DNA of 64,000 nucleotides from Centropus unirufus (Eukaryota; Chordata; Aves; Cuculiformes; Centropidae), in contig VYZI01000320.1 in the NCBI GenBank assembly GCA_013397695.1, positions 590,081 through 654,080 on the forward strand. Reading direction: 5' to 3'. Below are positions 47,158 to 58,151 of the stretch, piece after piece; the first letter of the stretch is position 1; each line of letters starts with the position of its first letter. A model generated the notes under the pieces. The model was not told the DNA's origin, did not search any database, and saw only the letters and a program-made list of their open reading frames with translations. The position numbers and the translations under genes are program-made.

Positions 47158-49195
47158 CTGTGAGATTTGGAAGACAAAAACAAGAAATCATCAGAACCAT
47201 GCACAGGCATTACTGCAAGTCTTGTTTAAATGTGGCAAAGTCCAAGCTTCAGACTAATTTTTGCTTCCTTCATAAGCCATGCTTGCAGTTTACCTTACTG
47301 AACTTACTTGAGGCCAGAATTCAATAGGTGCTTCCAACTAATGTGCCTAATGTTTTAAAAGCTTTACATGCTCATAAGTGCCATCAGCAATTGATTGAAT
47401 TAGCAGTATATCTCCCACTGGGGCAAAGCAGATGTTCTTTGCTACACTTCTCCCATTACTGTTCTGAAATACAGCTGTTTAGCACGATCAATAAATGCAA
47501 CACTGTTCCAAGGTAGAGCATGTAATGCCCTTGATGTGAATTAAGGGCAGCAGCATCCACAGGAATGTTCTCTGCCACAAAACTATGTATTTTCCCTTTG
47601 CAACTGTCTTCCTTTCCTACTCCCAAAAGCAGATTTGAATTTGGTGAGCTTGTCACCACTCATCACAAATCTTATGCTACTCAAGGCTATCATTCTTGAC
47701 CTTAGCTTATTCCAAGATGATTATTAGACGTGTACTATGCTAATATATTAGAAATCCAGAAAACAGAGGCACAAACTTATGTACAATCCTTTCCCTATCA
47801 TAATTTGTTTGTTGTTAGTGTACTTGTTACTTGGCTGTCCAAATTTCAGTTAAAAAAACACATAAAAGCAAGAAATTGCAACTGTTTTCTGAAGTGGGGG
47901 AAAGTTTATATTTAATATTTAAAAGACATCTAATGAGTCACATTGGAGTCATATTGGTGTCCAATAAATATACACACAATTTTATCTTTGCTATCAGATC
48001 ACAATAGCCACAGTGACAATAGCACAAACAGACTTGATCTCCTGCAATTGCCCCAGGAGATGCCAAAGCAATGTTTGGGCAGCATCTATCTTTGTTCCAC
48101 TATTCTCTTACCCATTATGTTGGCTTGTAAGAATTTAGAAATAAGAATCTTCCAGATGATTGTAAAGCTAAAAGTGTCAAAACTTCAGAAATGAACAAAA
48201 CTGTATGGAGTGTATACTCCGAAAATACCTCATCATCCTCCTCCAAACACAAATAAAGGACTTCTAATATTGCTATAAATATTATTAAGACAAAAACAAA
48301 AGTTCATAGCCAGCCTTTTGATTAAAAAAATAACAAAACCAGCCCAACAAAATAAGAAAACAACTAACAACAAAACACCACTATATTGCACGCACAATGC
48401 AGCAGAAGAATTTAAAAGCAAACAGAACCACAAACACAGATTTATGTTGTGGCACTTCACATTATTTCTAGAAAAAAAAAAGAAGCCATCACCACTGAAA
48501 GCAAAATCCTAGCTCCACTAAAATAATTGGCAAAATTATTTTATTGTCTGAAGACAGCATTAGACATACATTAGTGGAAATATGCAAGTTGTGACATGCA
48601 GAACACCAAAAAGCAACCTACAAAACCAAAATGGAGTGCTTCATTTTTTGCCTTCAAAAGCCACCATACTCAATTAAAAATTTATATTTGTCTTCTTGGG
48701 ATCTTGTGACATCACCACATTGTGGAAAGCCAGCAACTGCCTTTTTCCACCAATTTAGATGAAAGCACAGAGCTGCAACGCAAGACAAACTCAAATCCAG
48801 AGTTCAGTATTTTATCAACAGCTCTGAGATCTGCGCAAAGCCTCTGCTGGAATATTCAATGTTATTCTTGTTTTGTAGGTAGTAGCAAACCTGTATAAAG
48901 AGTGCTCTTTCTAACTCCTACCCAGTGAAAAAATAGTATAGACAACATAGAAGAGATATGAACAGCCATAGATAAAAGAGAACACGCAAAGACCCATTAC
49001 CACAAAGGTAGACCCATGAATTGTAAGAATAACCTGATGACCCTGGGAAAAGAAGGGAAATTCATTATGTTGCTTCATTGTAATTGCAACAAGCAATGCT
49101 GAAGAGGTTGAGTACCCAGCACCAGACTTGTTAGGAAGAGTGTGCAGCAGGAACAATTTCATGGAAGTACATGAAATCTTAGCTCTTCGGTTTAC

Positions 49196-49252
49196 CTTGT
49201 TCAAAAAATTGTGATCGTCTTTTTAAGTTTTTCAAAGATATAGGTTCAGATG
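49196..49252 (-). CDS. LMO7: LMO7 coding exon 8
   Basis: A 57-nt phase 1-1 exon between TTCAAATAG and ACAAG|GTAAAC. It reads ASEPISLKNLKRRSQFFEQ, nearly identical to the ASESISLKNLKRRSQFFEQ block of LMO7. Being a multiple of three, it can be skipped in frame. The 1-kb upstream intron (49253-50264) shows only AT-rich unique sequence. Confidence 0.94.
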
Positions 49253-50264
49253 CTATTTGAAAAATACAAAGAATATAAACAAGTCAATGAGGGGCTGCCT
49301 TTTTTTTTTAATGACCACCACAAATGGATAATAAGCTTTTGTTAGATCTCTACTCTCCAGCAACACCACTTCAAAGAAATAAAAGGCCCCTAAAACCAGA
49401 AAGGAGATATAATCTTTCATGATAACAAACACATTGTTTAGTAGGTTACATCATACAATGACTAGTATTTCATTTTATAACTAACAATGTCCCAATTATA
49501 ACAACAGTAGAAGCATCAAACTTGAATTCAAATTCTCTCTATCTAGTTTAATCCTCCTCAACTGACTGAGGAGCCTAATAACCACTTAAGGCCATCCAAA
49601 AGGCACCTCCAGTGGCAAATTGATCTCTCAGGGAATTTACTTATTAAACACCACATTGTAGATAAAACAAAAAACAAATTCCCACTTAAAGATTACTTTT
49701 CCTTTAGGAAGTCTACGTACCTGGTTCCTCTCACTGTCATCAAGCAAGGCTACAATTGTACACAGTATCATAAGTAATTACTAGTCATGTCAGAACCACC
49801 AATATCATGCTTCGGGGAAAAAAGCAAAATAACAATAAAACAACCACTATGCCCAAAATCTCACAACTGAAATAGAAAAAAGTTGAATACATTTTATGCT
49901 TTTTTTCCTGGGCAGTGAAATAAATTGTTATTCACACTGACTCAGTCTCTGCACAATGCAGCAGCAATTAAAATAAATTGTATGCCGCTGCCTTCTCTTT
50001 CACTCCTACCATACAGAAAATATAGAGCCACTAATGTTGAGTTGGGGAGGTTGTCACTTCTTGTCAGTTCTCCAACTGCCTCACATGTCGTGGTAGCAAA
50101 CTACACCCAGTTGGGATGCAACTAGATCTCTGATACCTGTCTAGCTTTCAGTTCATTAAGGTCTCACTTCACCTGCTGTATAAAGCTTGTGATGATTACA
50201 GGTTTAGTGACGGTGCTTGTTGCAAACCCACACTATTAGTGGATGAAAAGCAATGGTAGTTTAC

Positions 50265-50325
50265 CTCTTTGTTCACTAGAGGCAAGATCTCCTTGCATTC
50301 CATTTATCAATTTTTTTTCTGGATC
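50265..50325 (-). CDS. LMO7: LMO7 coding exon 7
   Basis: A 61-nt exon, entry phase 0 after TTTTTTTCAG and exit phase 1 at AGAG|GTAAAC. It reads DPEKKLINGMQGDLASSEQR, corresponding to the SKEINGIHDES region of human LMO7. The upstream intron (50326-51169) contains a plus-strand CR1 3' end at 50836-50999. Confidence 0.88.
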
Positions 50326-50835
50326 CTGAAAAAAATAAAAAAATAAAGAGCTTGGGTTCAGTAGATTTGTAGAAGTTTATCCAAGTACATGGCTCCCCTA
50401 ATGGGAACAGTATATCATGGAACACTTCAGGACACATTCCACAGAAAGATACAAAACTATCTAAAACATCCCAAGTGTATTATATGACAAAACAACTGCA
50501 GGCATTTGAGGGAATCAGTAGCCCAATGTGAATCTGTGGCTGCATAAACGCCATTAGAAAATGCCAGAAGCCAGGATCCTTCTTTTTCTGCTCCTTGGCA
50601 GGCAGGGTGTTATTTGCAAGTAATTTGAAAGTGTGTATATACTTGTTCTTTGGGGCTGCAACTTTCCTTTACATAAATAATGGGGGTAAAGGTCTTTTCT
50701 AAAGAATTCTATACATTTTAGCTAAAATACAGTTTGCAAATATTTTAATACTTATCAGTTAGCAGTGTCCACACATGAATGGACAATAGCAAGTTTTTTA
50801 AGTATCTTTTTAAACATCTTTTAAAGAGCACCCTA

Positions 50836-50999
50836 ACAGGCTCCCCAGGGAAGCAATCATGGTGTCAAGACTCAAAGTTATAGAAGCATTTGGACAACAC
50901 ATGGTGTGCATGTTGGGTTTGTCCAAAGGAGGGGCAAAAGTTGGTCTAAATCATCATCCTTGTGGGTCACTTCCAATGCAGGACATTCTATGATTCTAA
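50836..50999 (+). mobile_element. CR1 LINE 3' end in LMO7 intron
   Basis: An antisense CR1 tail: 'caggctccccagggaagcaa', 'tcatggtgtcaagactcaaa' and 'cttccaatgcaggacattct'. Its closing motif resembles the copy at 1125-1592, so they may belong to one subfamily. Confidence 0.85.
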
Positions 51000-51169
51000 G
51001 ATCTTATTTATCTTAATAAGTACATAGCTACATCCCTGTATTTGCAGCATCCTGCAAGTTCCTTAAGTAAAGAAGTAAAAATGAAATTTCCAAGGTCTTT
51101 TACCATCCTCCCCCTGTTAAGCTGCTATATTTTTACTTTCTTCCCATGAATTTTCAAAAACATACTCAC

Positions 51170-51354
51170 AGAACTTGGAAGGCTGCTGGAGAAATCTCCT
51201 TCTGTTGATACAGTGGAAACATTTGAAACTTGCTGTCCAGAAGTTGCATCAATCCATTTATTATCGGATGTACCTATAATGTTTGTAGCCATACTGGTGA
51301 GATTGAGGATTTTATGCCTTACATGTGGCAGGGAAGGCTGGTCTTTGCCCCAGT
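51170..51354 (-). CDS. LMO7: LMO7 coding exon 6 (long form, two in-frame acceptors)
   Basis: The long form is 185 nt: entry phase 1 at CCAAAAAG|ACTGG, exit phase 0 at AGTTCT|GTGAGT. It adds DWGKDQPSLPHVRHK and then ILNLTSMATNII before GTSDNKWIDATSG. A second acceptor, CATTATAG|GTACAT, puts the exon start at 51273. That short form is 104 nt, is also phase 1, and removes exactly 27 codons. Both human LMO7 isoforms that I recall show this same choice. The upstream intron (51355-53033) contains the 24-bp tandem duplication at 51715-51762 and a CR1 end at 52262-52530. Confidence 0.9.
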
Positions 51355-51714
51355 CTTTTTGGTATGTGGAGGATCAAGAAATTAATGTAGACAGTAATGT
51401 CAAAGAACAGAATAAGAGTCAGTGAAAACACATTAGAATAACACAAAAAAACACATAACAGCAGAGGGAGACACACAAATCAGGTGGAATTTTTGAAGAC
51501 AGGAAAAAGGGCTTTTATGAACAGACCGCCTTCCCCAAAAATGCAAGTGTTAGTCATAAGCCAGGTAGTAAGTTTACCAGATGTTTCGCTAATATGGACT
51601 AAAATAGTTCAACATTACAGAGCAATTAGTATTCATTGGAAACAATTTCATTAGCATTAGTAAAGGATCGAGAAAATTCTTCCAACTTTACTCACATAAG
51701 GTACAGTTTGACTC

Positions 51715-51762
51715 ATACTATCCAGGGTGGTGTCATTTATACTATCCAGGGTGGTGTCATTT
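51715..51762. repeat. 24-bp tandem duplication
   Basis: Two exact copies of a 24-bp unit starting ATACTATCCAGGGTGGTG lie in the LMO7 intron between exons 5 and 6. On the gene strand the unit is open and would read INDTTLDS. Confidence 0.92.
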
Positions 51763-52261
51763 TCATGTCCACACTCCTCATGTAACACACAGATGGCAAA
51801 ACAAGGCAGTCTAAACTAAATTATCAAAACTGATGAGGTGAAGACAAATCAATCTTCACTCAGAATCCACCACTTCTCCTACCAATTCCATAAAATTTGC
51901 TCAGCAAGTTCTCCTCCATTAATTTCATTCTTTTTTTGTGCTAGGCCCTGTATAAGTTGTGAGTTGTGTCCTGCCTCTTCCCCATCACACTAATTTTCCC
52001 TTAATTGCTGGCAACTTATTCTACCTAGCTTCCCACTAAAAGTGTGTTTTCATAACGTGAAGCAAGTCATTGATCACACTTCCAACTCTGGGAAAATTCT
52101 TTTGGAACTTTGAGAGGGCATCCTGATGAAACCCATGACAAATCCAGAGATGCGACAAGGCCTTCAGTCAGCGTGGAAACCATCCATAGTCAGGAAAGGC
52201 AGCACCATTCTGGACAGAGTACAGCATCACAGTACTGTACCTTACCACTCTACAGCCACCA

Positions 52262-52532
52262 TAAGAGGATGTTGTAGTAAGATGGGTAATGACCTCAAGT
52301 CACGACAGAGGCCATTTATATCGGATATTCGGAAGAATTTCTTTACGGAAAGTGTGCTGAAGCATTGGAAGAGGCTGCTCAGGGAAATGGAGTCACCACC
52401 CCTGGAGGTGTTAAAAAAAAACTGTGTAGATGTAGCACTTTGGGACATGGTTTAGTAGGTTTCGTGGTCTTAGGCTGATGGTTGGACTGGATGATCTTAT
52501 AGGTCTTTAACAACCTTAATGATACTATTTGA
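52262..52532 (+). mobile_element. CR1 LINE 3' end in LMO7 intron
   Basis: An antisense CR1 tail: 'ggatattcggaagaatttct', 'gaagcattggaagaggctgc', 'caccacccctggaggtgtta', 'ttggactggatgatcttata' and 'taacaaccttaatgatacta'. The sequence just upstream (52060-52261) may be a more diverged part of the same element. Confidence 0.92.
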
Positions 52533-53033
52533 GTCAATAGTCAAAATCATAGTGCAGAAGTTCCATACCAACCACAACCACATATGCCACCCAAAATGCT
52601 CCCTGAGAAAAGGAACACAAGATCCTTGTTCCCTGACAAAAATGGGAGCTGCTGACAGAAGGAAAGAGGGTTTAAAAATTTCTGTCCTCTAGAGATGAGG
52701 TTCTCTTTAATTTATGTGGTATGTCAGGAAAAAAAAAAAAAAATATATTCCCTTGTGTGGTGGTTGTACACATTTTTACCTGTGCATCCTCTCAGAAACA
52801 GGCCAGAGCACGAGAGAGGTCAGTAATTCAATGGTTTGTAGACATTTCTAATGCATATGTAGTTAAAAAAAGCCAAGTTGTGTTAAAATGCAACAGACAT
52901 GCTAGCAAACTACTTAGCTTAGATAGAAGTTACTACTGTAAGGGTAATAAGGACTCTCAGCTGTCAGGTACAGCAGAGACAAAGCTTATTTGCCTTACAG
53001 AGCATACCGCCTCTGCCCAACAAAACAACTCAC

Positions 53034-53195
53034 CATTCTTTCCATATCGTCTGACATCCATGACCAGGTTTCCAGTTTCTAGTGCTCTGTTGATGGCTTC
53101 TTCACACTGACTGTAGTCCATAGATGAAACCTTTGTGCCATTGATAGCAATGATCTCATCATCTACGTGCAATTGACTAAGTGCTGCTGGACTAC
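53034..53195 (-). CDS. LMO7: LMO7 coding exon 5 (PDZ, second half)
   Basis: A 162-nt exon, entry phase 1 after TTTTGCAG and exit phase 1 at AATG|GTGAGT. It reads GSPAALSQLHVDDEIIAING, then TKVSSMDYSQCEEAINRALE, then TGNLVMDVRRYGKN. The VDDEIIAING motif and LVMDVRRYGK strand are diagnostic of the LMO7 PDZ domain. The upstream intron (53196-58036) is the largest in view and carries two plus-strand CR1 copies (55560-56640 and 56695-56893) and a hairpin at 53299-53322. Confidence 0.96.
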
Positions 53196-53298
53196 CTGCA
53201 AAAAAATGAAGAAAAATAAAATTATGTCTCCATTCACAATTACTTTCTTTTACTCCAGCTGTGAATGACTTATATTCTCCCTCCCCGGGCCCCGCCCC

Positions 53299-53322
53299 AC
53301 CAATAAATGGTTATTGGTGGAT
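53299..53322. repeat. 10-bp perfect inverted repeat (hairpin)
   Basis: CCACCAATAA at 53299-53308 and TTATTGGTGG at 53313-53322 are perfectly complementary around a 4-nt loop. A GC-rich CCCGGGCCCCGCCCC stretch adjoins it. It lies about 105-125 nt upstream of the PDZ exon 5 acceptor in the pre-mRNA. Confidence 0.9.
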
Positions 53323-55559
53323 ATTCACAAGATATTTGAAAGATCTACTGCAGTGTGAATAAAAGGCCATTAAACTCAATTAATATCTAGTACTGTTTCA
53401 ATTTGAAAATGACAAAGGACATCACTCTTTCAGGCTTGCAAGTGTTCACATTCTGACTAGCCCATGCAATAAACAGCCTCTGTGCCCACCCCTGCCTTCA
53501 CTAACTCTCCTTTATAATGTGGGATAGTGATAGGCAGCATCACATTGTTGGTAGCCAATGTTCAGCTGAAATTCAGCCAATGCTTGGGTAATCCTCATAT
53601 TTGCCAAAGGAGGGCCTCCACTTTGTTAATTTCAGTACAAGCTGGCTTTCTCATATTCCTATTTACCTTTTCTGGGCTTTACGAACAAGAACATGCTGCT
53701 TTATTTCTTTAGTAAAACAGCTCTAAATCAAATTATGTTTATACGCAAGATATTGCTGGGTGTCATGCCGTTAGACTTCTCTGTATTCTACTTATTTTGT
53801 CAATTAAGACAAATATTATTGCAGCTTGGACTTTGAATTCTACTGATTTTTTTTTTGAAGACAGAGTACACTTTATACTCTTTTTCATCTGCTATTAAAC
53901 ATTGGCAGGTGATCTTACTAGCCAAAGGACAGAAGATATACAGGACTAGTTAGCAAACTTTTTACAAATTAATTCAGAAAATAGATGAGCTGAGAAATTC
54001 ACTTCACTGAATAGATTTTTATTAATTACATCTGAATGATTCTTCCATTAACAGTTATTTCCTTACCAGAATTGAAAATGGAAAAGCCAAGTGAAAATAC
54101 AGTTAAAGACTGCACAATAAATCCTCAGGTTAATAAAACAAAACAAATTTAAATTACATAATGGAAGCATTTTCTCAAGTAGGTAGTAAAATCCACATAA
54201 CTTGTGTAAAATACCTGAAGAACAATTCAATATTACATTATCAGAAACAAGTGTGGGAAAGCATAAGAAAAGAATTCAAATTTCTACATCATATGCTTCA
54301 TTTCAGCCTTCCCCTAATTCACTAGCAAAATGCTGTTTCAAGTGTGGATCATCCGCTAAGGATTCAAATAGCTTTAAAAATTCCTGGCACCCCAGGAAGT
54401 TAAGAGACAAAGAAATGTCGGTTTCTAATACTGCATCAGTGATCCTTCCTAGTTCACAAGGGAACAACACTACTATGTATAGCATAGTTCCATCTTCTGT
54501 TTTTCTGCACTCTTAAAAGTATGGACTACATACTCCATTAGCATTTATCAGCAAAATTTTCAAAACACAATTAATTTTAAGCAATATCATAGAAGAAAAG
54601 GGAGGGCTTTCATTTGGAAACATGGGTGATAGTTAAACTGGAAAAAAATGTGCACGTGAAAAAATGGTTTATTATCCAAATTTTAGGAAAAGAAGGGAAT
54701 TCGGGAAAAAAATAGTGGGTCCTCCTATAACATCACCATAAAGATGTATCCAAACCACACCCCAACCATACAGCTTTGAATGAATAGCAGTAGTCTCTAG
54801 ATTACATGGTGCAGACTTAATTCACTCAGAATAACTTACACTACTCAATTTTTGGCACATAACTCTGCCAACTCCTCTTCCTCTGCTGCCTCCATAGTCT
54901 GTGAATAAAGGGGCTTCTCTAGAGTGCAAAACAGAGCTCTGATATTTGGCTTCTGCTCCAATTCAACTCCAGAGATGCCAACAGAGATAAGCTAAAAATT
55001 ATACGGTGCCAGTTGGCTTTCTCTGTCCAGCTCCTCCAAGACTACAGAATTTACTTATACAGATAATTTCTTTATACCACTGTAGAGGATTTAGTTTACA
55101 TTACATAAAACAAGCAACAAAAACAAAACTAGGCAATAGACAGTCTCTTCCCATATATATTTCATTATCTCCAACCTACCCCCACCTATTTTTACCACAA
55201 TAGATAACACGCCAACTAAGATTTGTACAAGGAAAAAAAAAAAAAGCCCGGAAGGAAGGGAGTCAAATTTACTTTGTCCTACATGCCTGCAAGTGTTTGA
55301 TTGTAGACCTGTGCACTCTTACATCAACACCCTCTCAAAAATTGATTGCAAATAGGGTGAGTGAAAGGGGAAGGACTGAAACAATAAAGATTATAGGCAG
55401 AAGGGAAGCTGGCATAACAATGTCTAGATTTAATTACTTTAAGGCTGTTTAGTGTAAAGGCTGAAAATGCCTGTAAAAAAACTAGCACTATAGCTAGCTA
55501 GACTGACAAGTATGTCAAGATAATCAGAGAAATTCTTTCTGAAAGAGATTTTTGGGTTC

Positions 55560-56640
55560 ACAAAGATAAAGAGATGACTAGGAACAGCTGGTATGGATTT
55601 GTGATGCCTAAATTATGCTTGATCAACCTGGGCGTCTTCCATGATAAAATTAATAGATCTGTGGATGAAGGACGAATGGTTTATAACTTTCACTCTGTCT
55701 TTAATAAGGCTTTTGATAACATCTACCATGGTACCCTGGCATCAAACCAAGGACAGTATTTTATCTACAGGGCAGAACAATCAGATGGGTGAGAAAGCAA
55801 CTGGGATGTCAGGCGCAATGGGTAGCAGTTAACGGTTCATACTCAGCCTAGAGGCAGGTTATAAATGGAGCTCCCCAGGGATATTTCCTGGGACCTGTCC
55901 TCTCTAATGTGTTCATCAATAACAAGGAGGAGGTGGTGAAACACAACCTCATCAAGTCTGCAAACCCCACCAAAGTGGAGAGAGTGTCTGTTACGCTGGA
56001 GGGCAAGGCTGCCATTCCGAGCAGGAACCTGACATTCAACAAGTGCAAATCAAGAGTCCTGCTCCTAGGATAGACTAAGCTCAGTGATGGTCCAGGCTGG
56101 GGGCATCTCAATAGTGGTGGGGCTATCTGAACATCAGCACGACCAGCAGATTGATGGAAGTGACAAGCTCATTCCTTCAGCACTTGTTAAGTCACATTGA
56201 CAATCCTGTGTCCAATTTTGGCATCCCACTGTAAGAGAGGCATCAATAAATTGGGGCAAGTTTCACAGAAGACCACTGGGATGATCAGGGCTGGAGCAAC
56301 TCCCTGTGAGGAGACGTTGAGGGACATTGGCTTGTTCAGCCTAGAGGAGAGAGGCTGTGGGGAGACCCAACAGCAGTCCCCCCCTCATCTCAAGTTGCAG
56401 CAGGGGAAGTTTAAATTGGATATTAGAAAAAAAAAAAAAAAATCTTCACCAAAAGAGTGATCAAGCATTGGAACAGGTTGCCCAGGGAAGTGGTGGAGTC
56501 CCCTTCCCTGGAAAGGTTAAAAAACTGTGTAGACATGGCATATCGGGACATGTTTTAGTAGGCATGGTGGTGTTGGGCTGAGAGTTGGATTGGATGATCT
56601 TAGAGGTATTTTTTCCAACCTTAATGATTCTATAATTTAT
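55560..56640 (+). mobile_element. CR1 LINE with degraded reverse transcriptase
   Basis: Nearly 1.1 kb of CR1, antisense to LMO7. The 5' part keeps RT traces: VYNFHSVFNKAFDNIYHGTL (the D-x-SKAFD block, with Asn in place of the usual Ser) and GAPQGYFLGPVLSNVFIN (the PQGSVLGPxLF block), interrupted by stops. The 3' part has 'gaagtggtggagtccccttc' and ends 'ttttttccaaccttaatgattctat'. Inactive. Confidence 0.9.
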
Positions 56641-56694
56641 CGAAAATCATGACAGGAGAACACAGCACAGTGGGTATGAACTGAGACAGTCTCA

Positions 56695-56893
56695 ATGGAT
56701 ATATGAGGAAAATTTTTTCTGAGTGTATAAATATGGAATGTCCTGACAGGTGTAGTCTCAATCCTTGGAGGGTTTCAGACCCACCTGGGTAAGCCCCAGG
56801 GAACTTAGTCTCAATTCTGTCTCAACACTTTTTTGAGCAGTTTACTCTACGTCATCTTCAAAGATCCCTTCCAGCCTGAATTATCCTATGATT
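56695..56893 (+). mobile_element. Second CR1-like 3' end, adjacent
   Basis: A more diverged tail follows the previous CR1 by about 55 bp: 'atgaggaaaattttttctga', 'ccttggagggtttcagaccc', 'aagatcccttccagcctgaa' and 'ttatcctatgattc'. It is a separate, probably older insertion or a different subfamily. Confidence 0.75.
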
Positions 56894-58036
56894 CACCCTT
56901 AAAAACAAGAAATGCAACATTCAAAGGTGCCCAGCTCAAAGCACATCTTAATCTTTCAGTGGGCTGTTCCCTATTTTCATCCTTCATTCCTTTAAAGGAA
57001 GCTACAGCTATTGAATAAGGATATAACACAAGTGAGTTTCTGACAAGATGACTTTAAACACATGCTATAGACAAGAATACCAAAGATGCAGCCCATTCTC
57101 TATTCAATCTTTATACTTTGCACTCTGTCTTGCAAAAATGGGTAATAAAGCATAACCAGGACAACAGGAACAAGGCCTTCATTTTCTCCTTGCATACAGA
57201 GTTGGGGATAGTAAGTGCTGCTAAATGGCATTTTTGCCTCTCTGGAATGCATAATGAAGGGCTAATCAAATTAGAAGTTTCCAGTTATTTCTCCTTTCCC
57301 AGGATGACCTTGTATTAGCTGGAAGAAAGGGTACCATTAAATATTCTTTATGTATGACTGGCAATGGGAAAGATGTCTATTCAGAAAATAAGCAGTATGT
57401 GTTGTTTGCCAGGGTTTTTTTGTGCTTTGTTACCTTTTTTTTATAATTAAGAAAACTGAGCTTGTTCTCTGTAGAAGACTAACACAGCTTAGAAATACAC
57501 TTTAGGTATGTTTAATTTCAAGACAAAACCATTGCTTTTCCACAATATTAACACATCTGAAAAAAAAATGGACTGGAAATCTGTTGCATCTGCTTAAAAA
57601 TATTAACTACCTCCAAAATTCAACAAGATCAAGAAAATATTAGCTCCTAATTAAATTTCCTCTGCATTGTTTATAAACCATATGAAGTTAAATCTTTTAA
57701 ACTCAGTAGAAAGGAACAATTTGAATATTAGAGGTCCATATGTGCCTCTTACTACTGTCCTCTAAGGGGCTTAGTGAATGCTTAAGTAATCACATTTATG
57801 CCTTTTCAGTGGTTATAGAAATGTCTATGGTCAGGAAAATGCATTTTTGGGAATTCTGAGGTCAATCCATTTCAAGATATAAGAATCCATGGTATACAGT
57901 AGCAAACTAAATATTGATTTTTCAATTCTCACTCCGATTTTAAAAAATACTTGCAGCATTCTTAACCGCAAATGCCTTAATTTAGAAGCAAACTAAACAG
58001 AACCAAAAAAAAATCGTGCAGTTAATACACATTTAC

Positions 58037-58151
58037 CTTCTTCAACTGTCTGTACAAAGGCCCCTGAAGAACTCCAATTTGTTGTAAACCCAAAGCTGCG
58101 ACTGTGGCCAGGTCTCTGGTTTATACTGATTCTCATTTCACTGTACTGTTC
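58037..58151 (-). CDS. LMO7: LMO7 coding exon 4 (PDZ, first half)
   Basis: A 115-nt exon that enters in phase 0 after TTTTTCAG and leaves in phase 1 at GAAG|GTAAAT. It reads EQYSEMRISINQRPG, then SRSFGFTTNW, then AFVQTVEEG. The SFGFTT stretch is the carboxylate-binding loop position of the PDZ fold (human LMO7 has DFGFTI there). The upstream intron (58152-60963) is 2.8 kb of AT-rich sequence in which I see no repeat family with confidence. Confidence 0.95.

Noticed and set aside
51712..51812. Additional coding exon between LMO7 exons 5 and 6
   Set aside because: The best acceptor and donor give phase 0-0, while the flanking exons need phase 1-1. Kept only as an observation.
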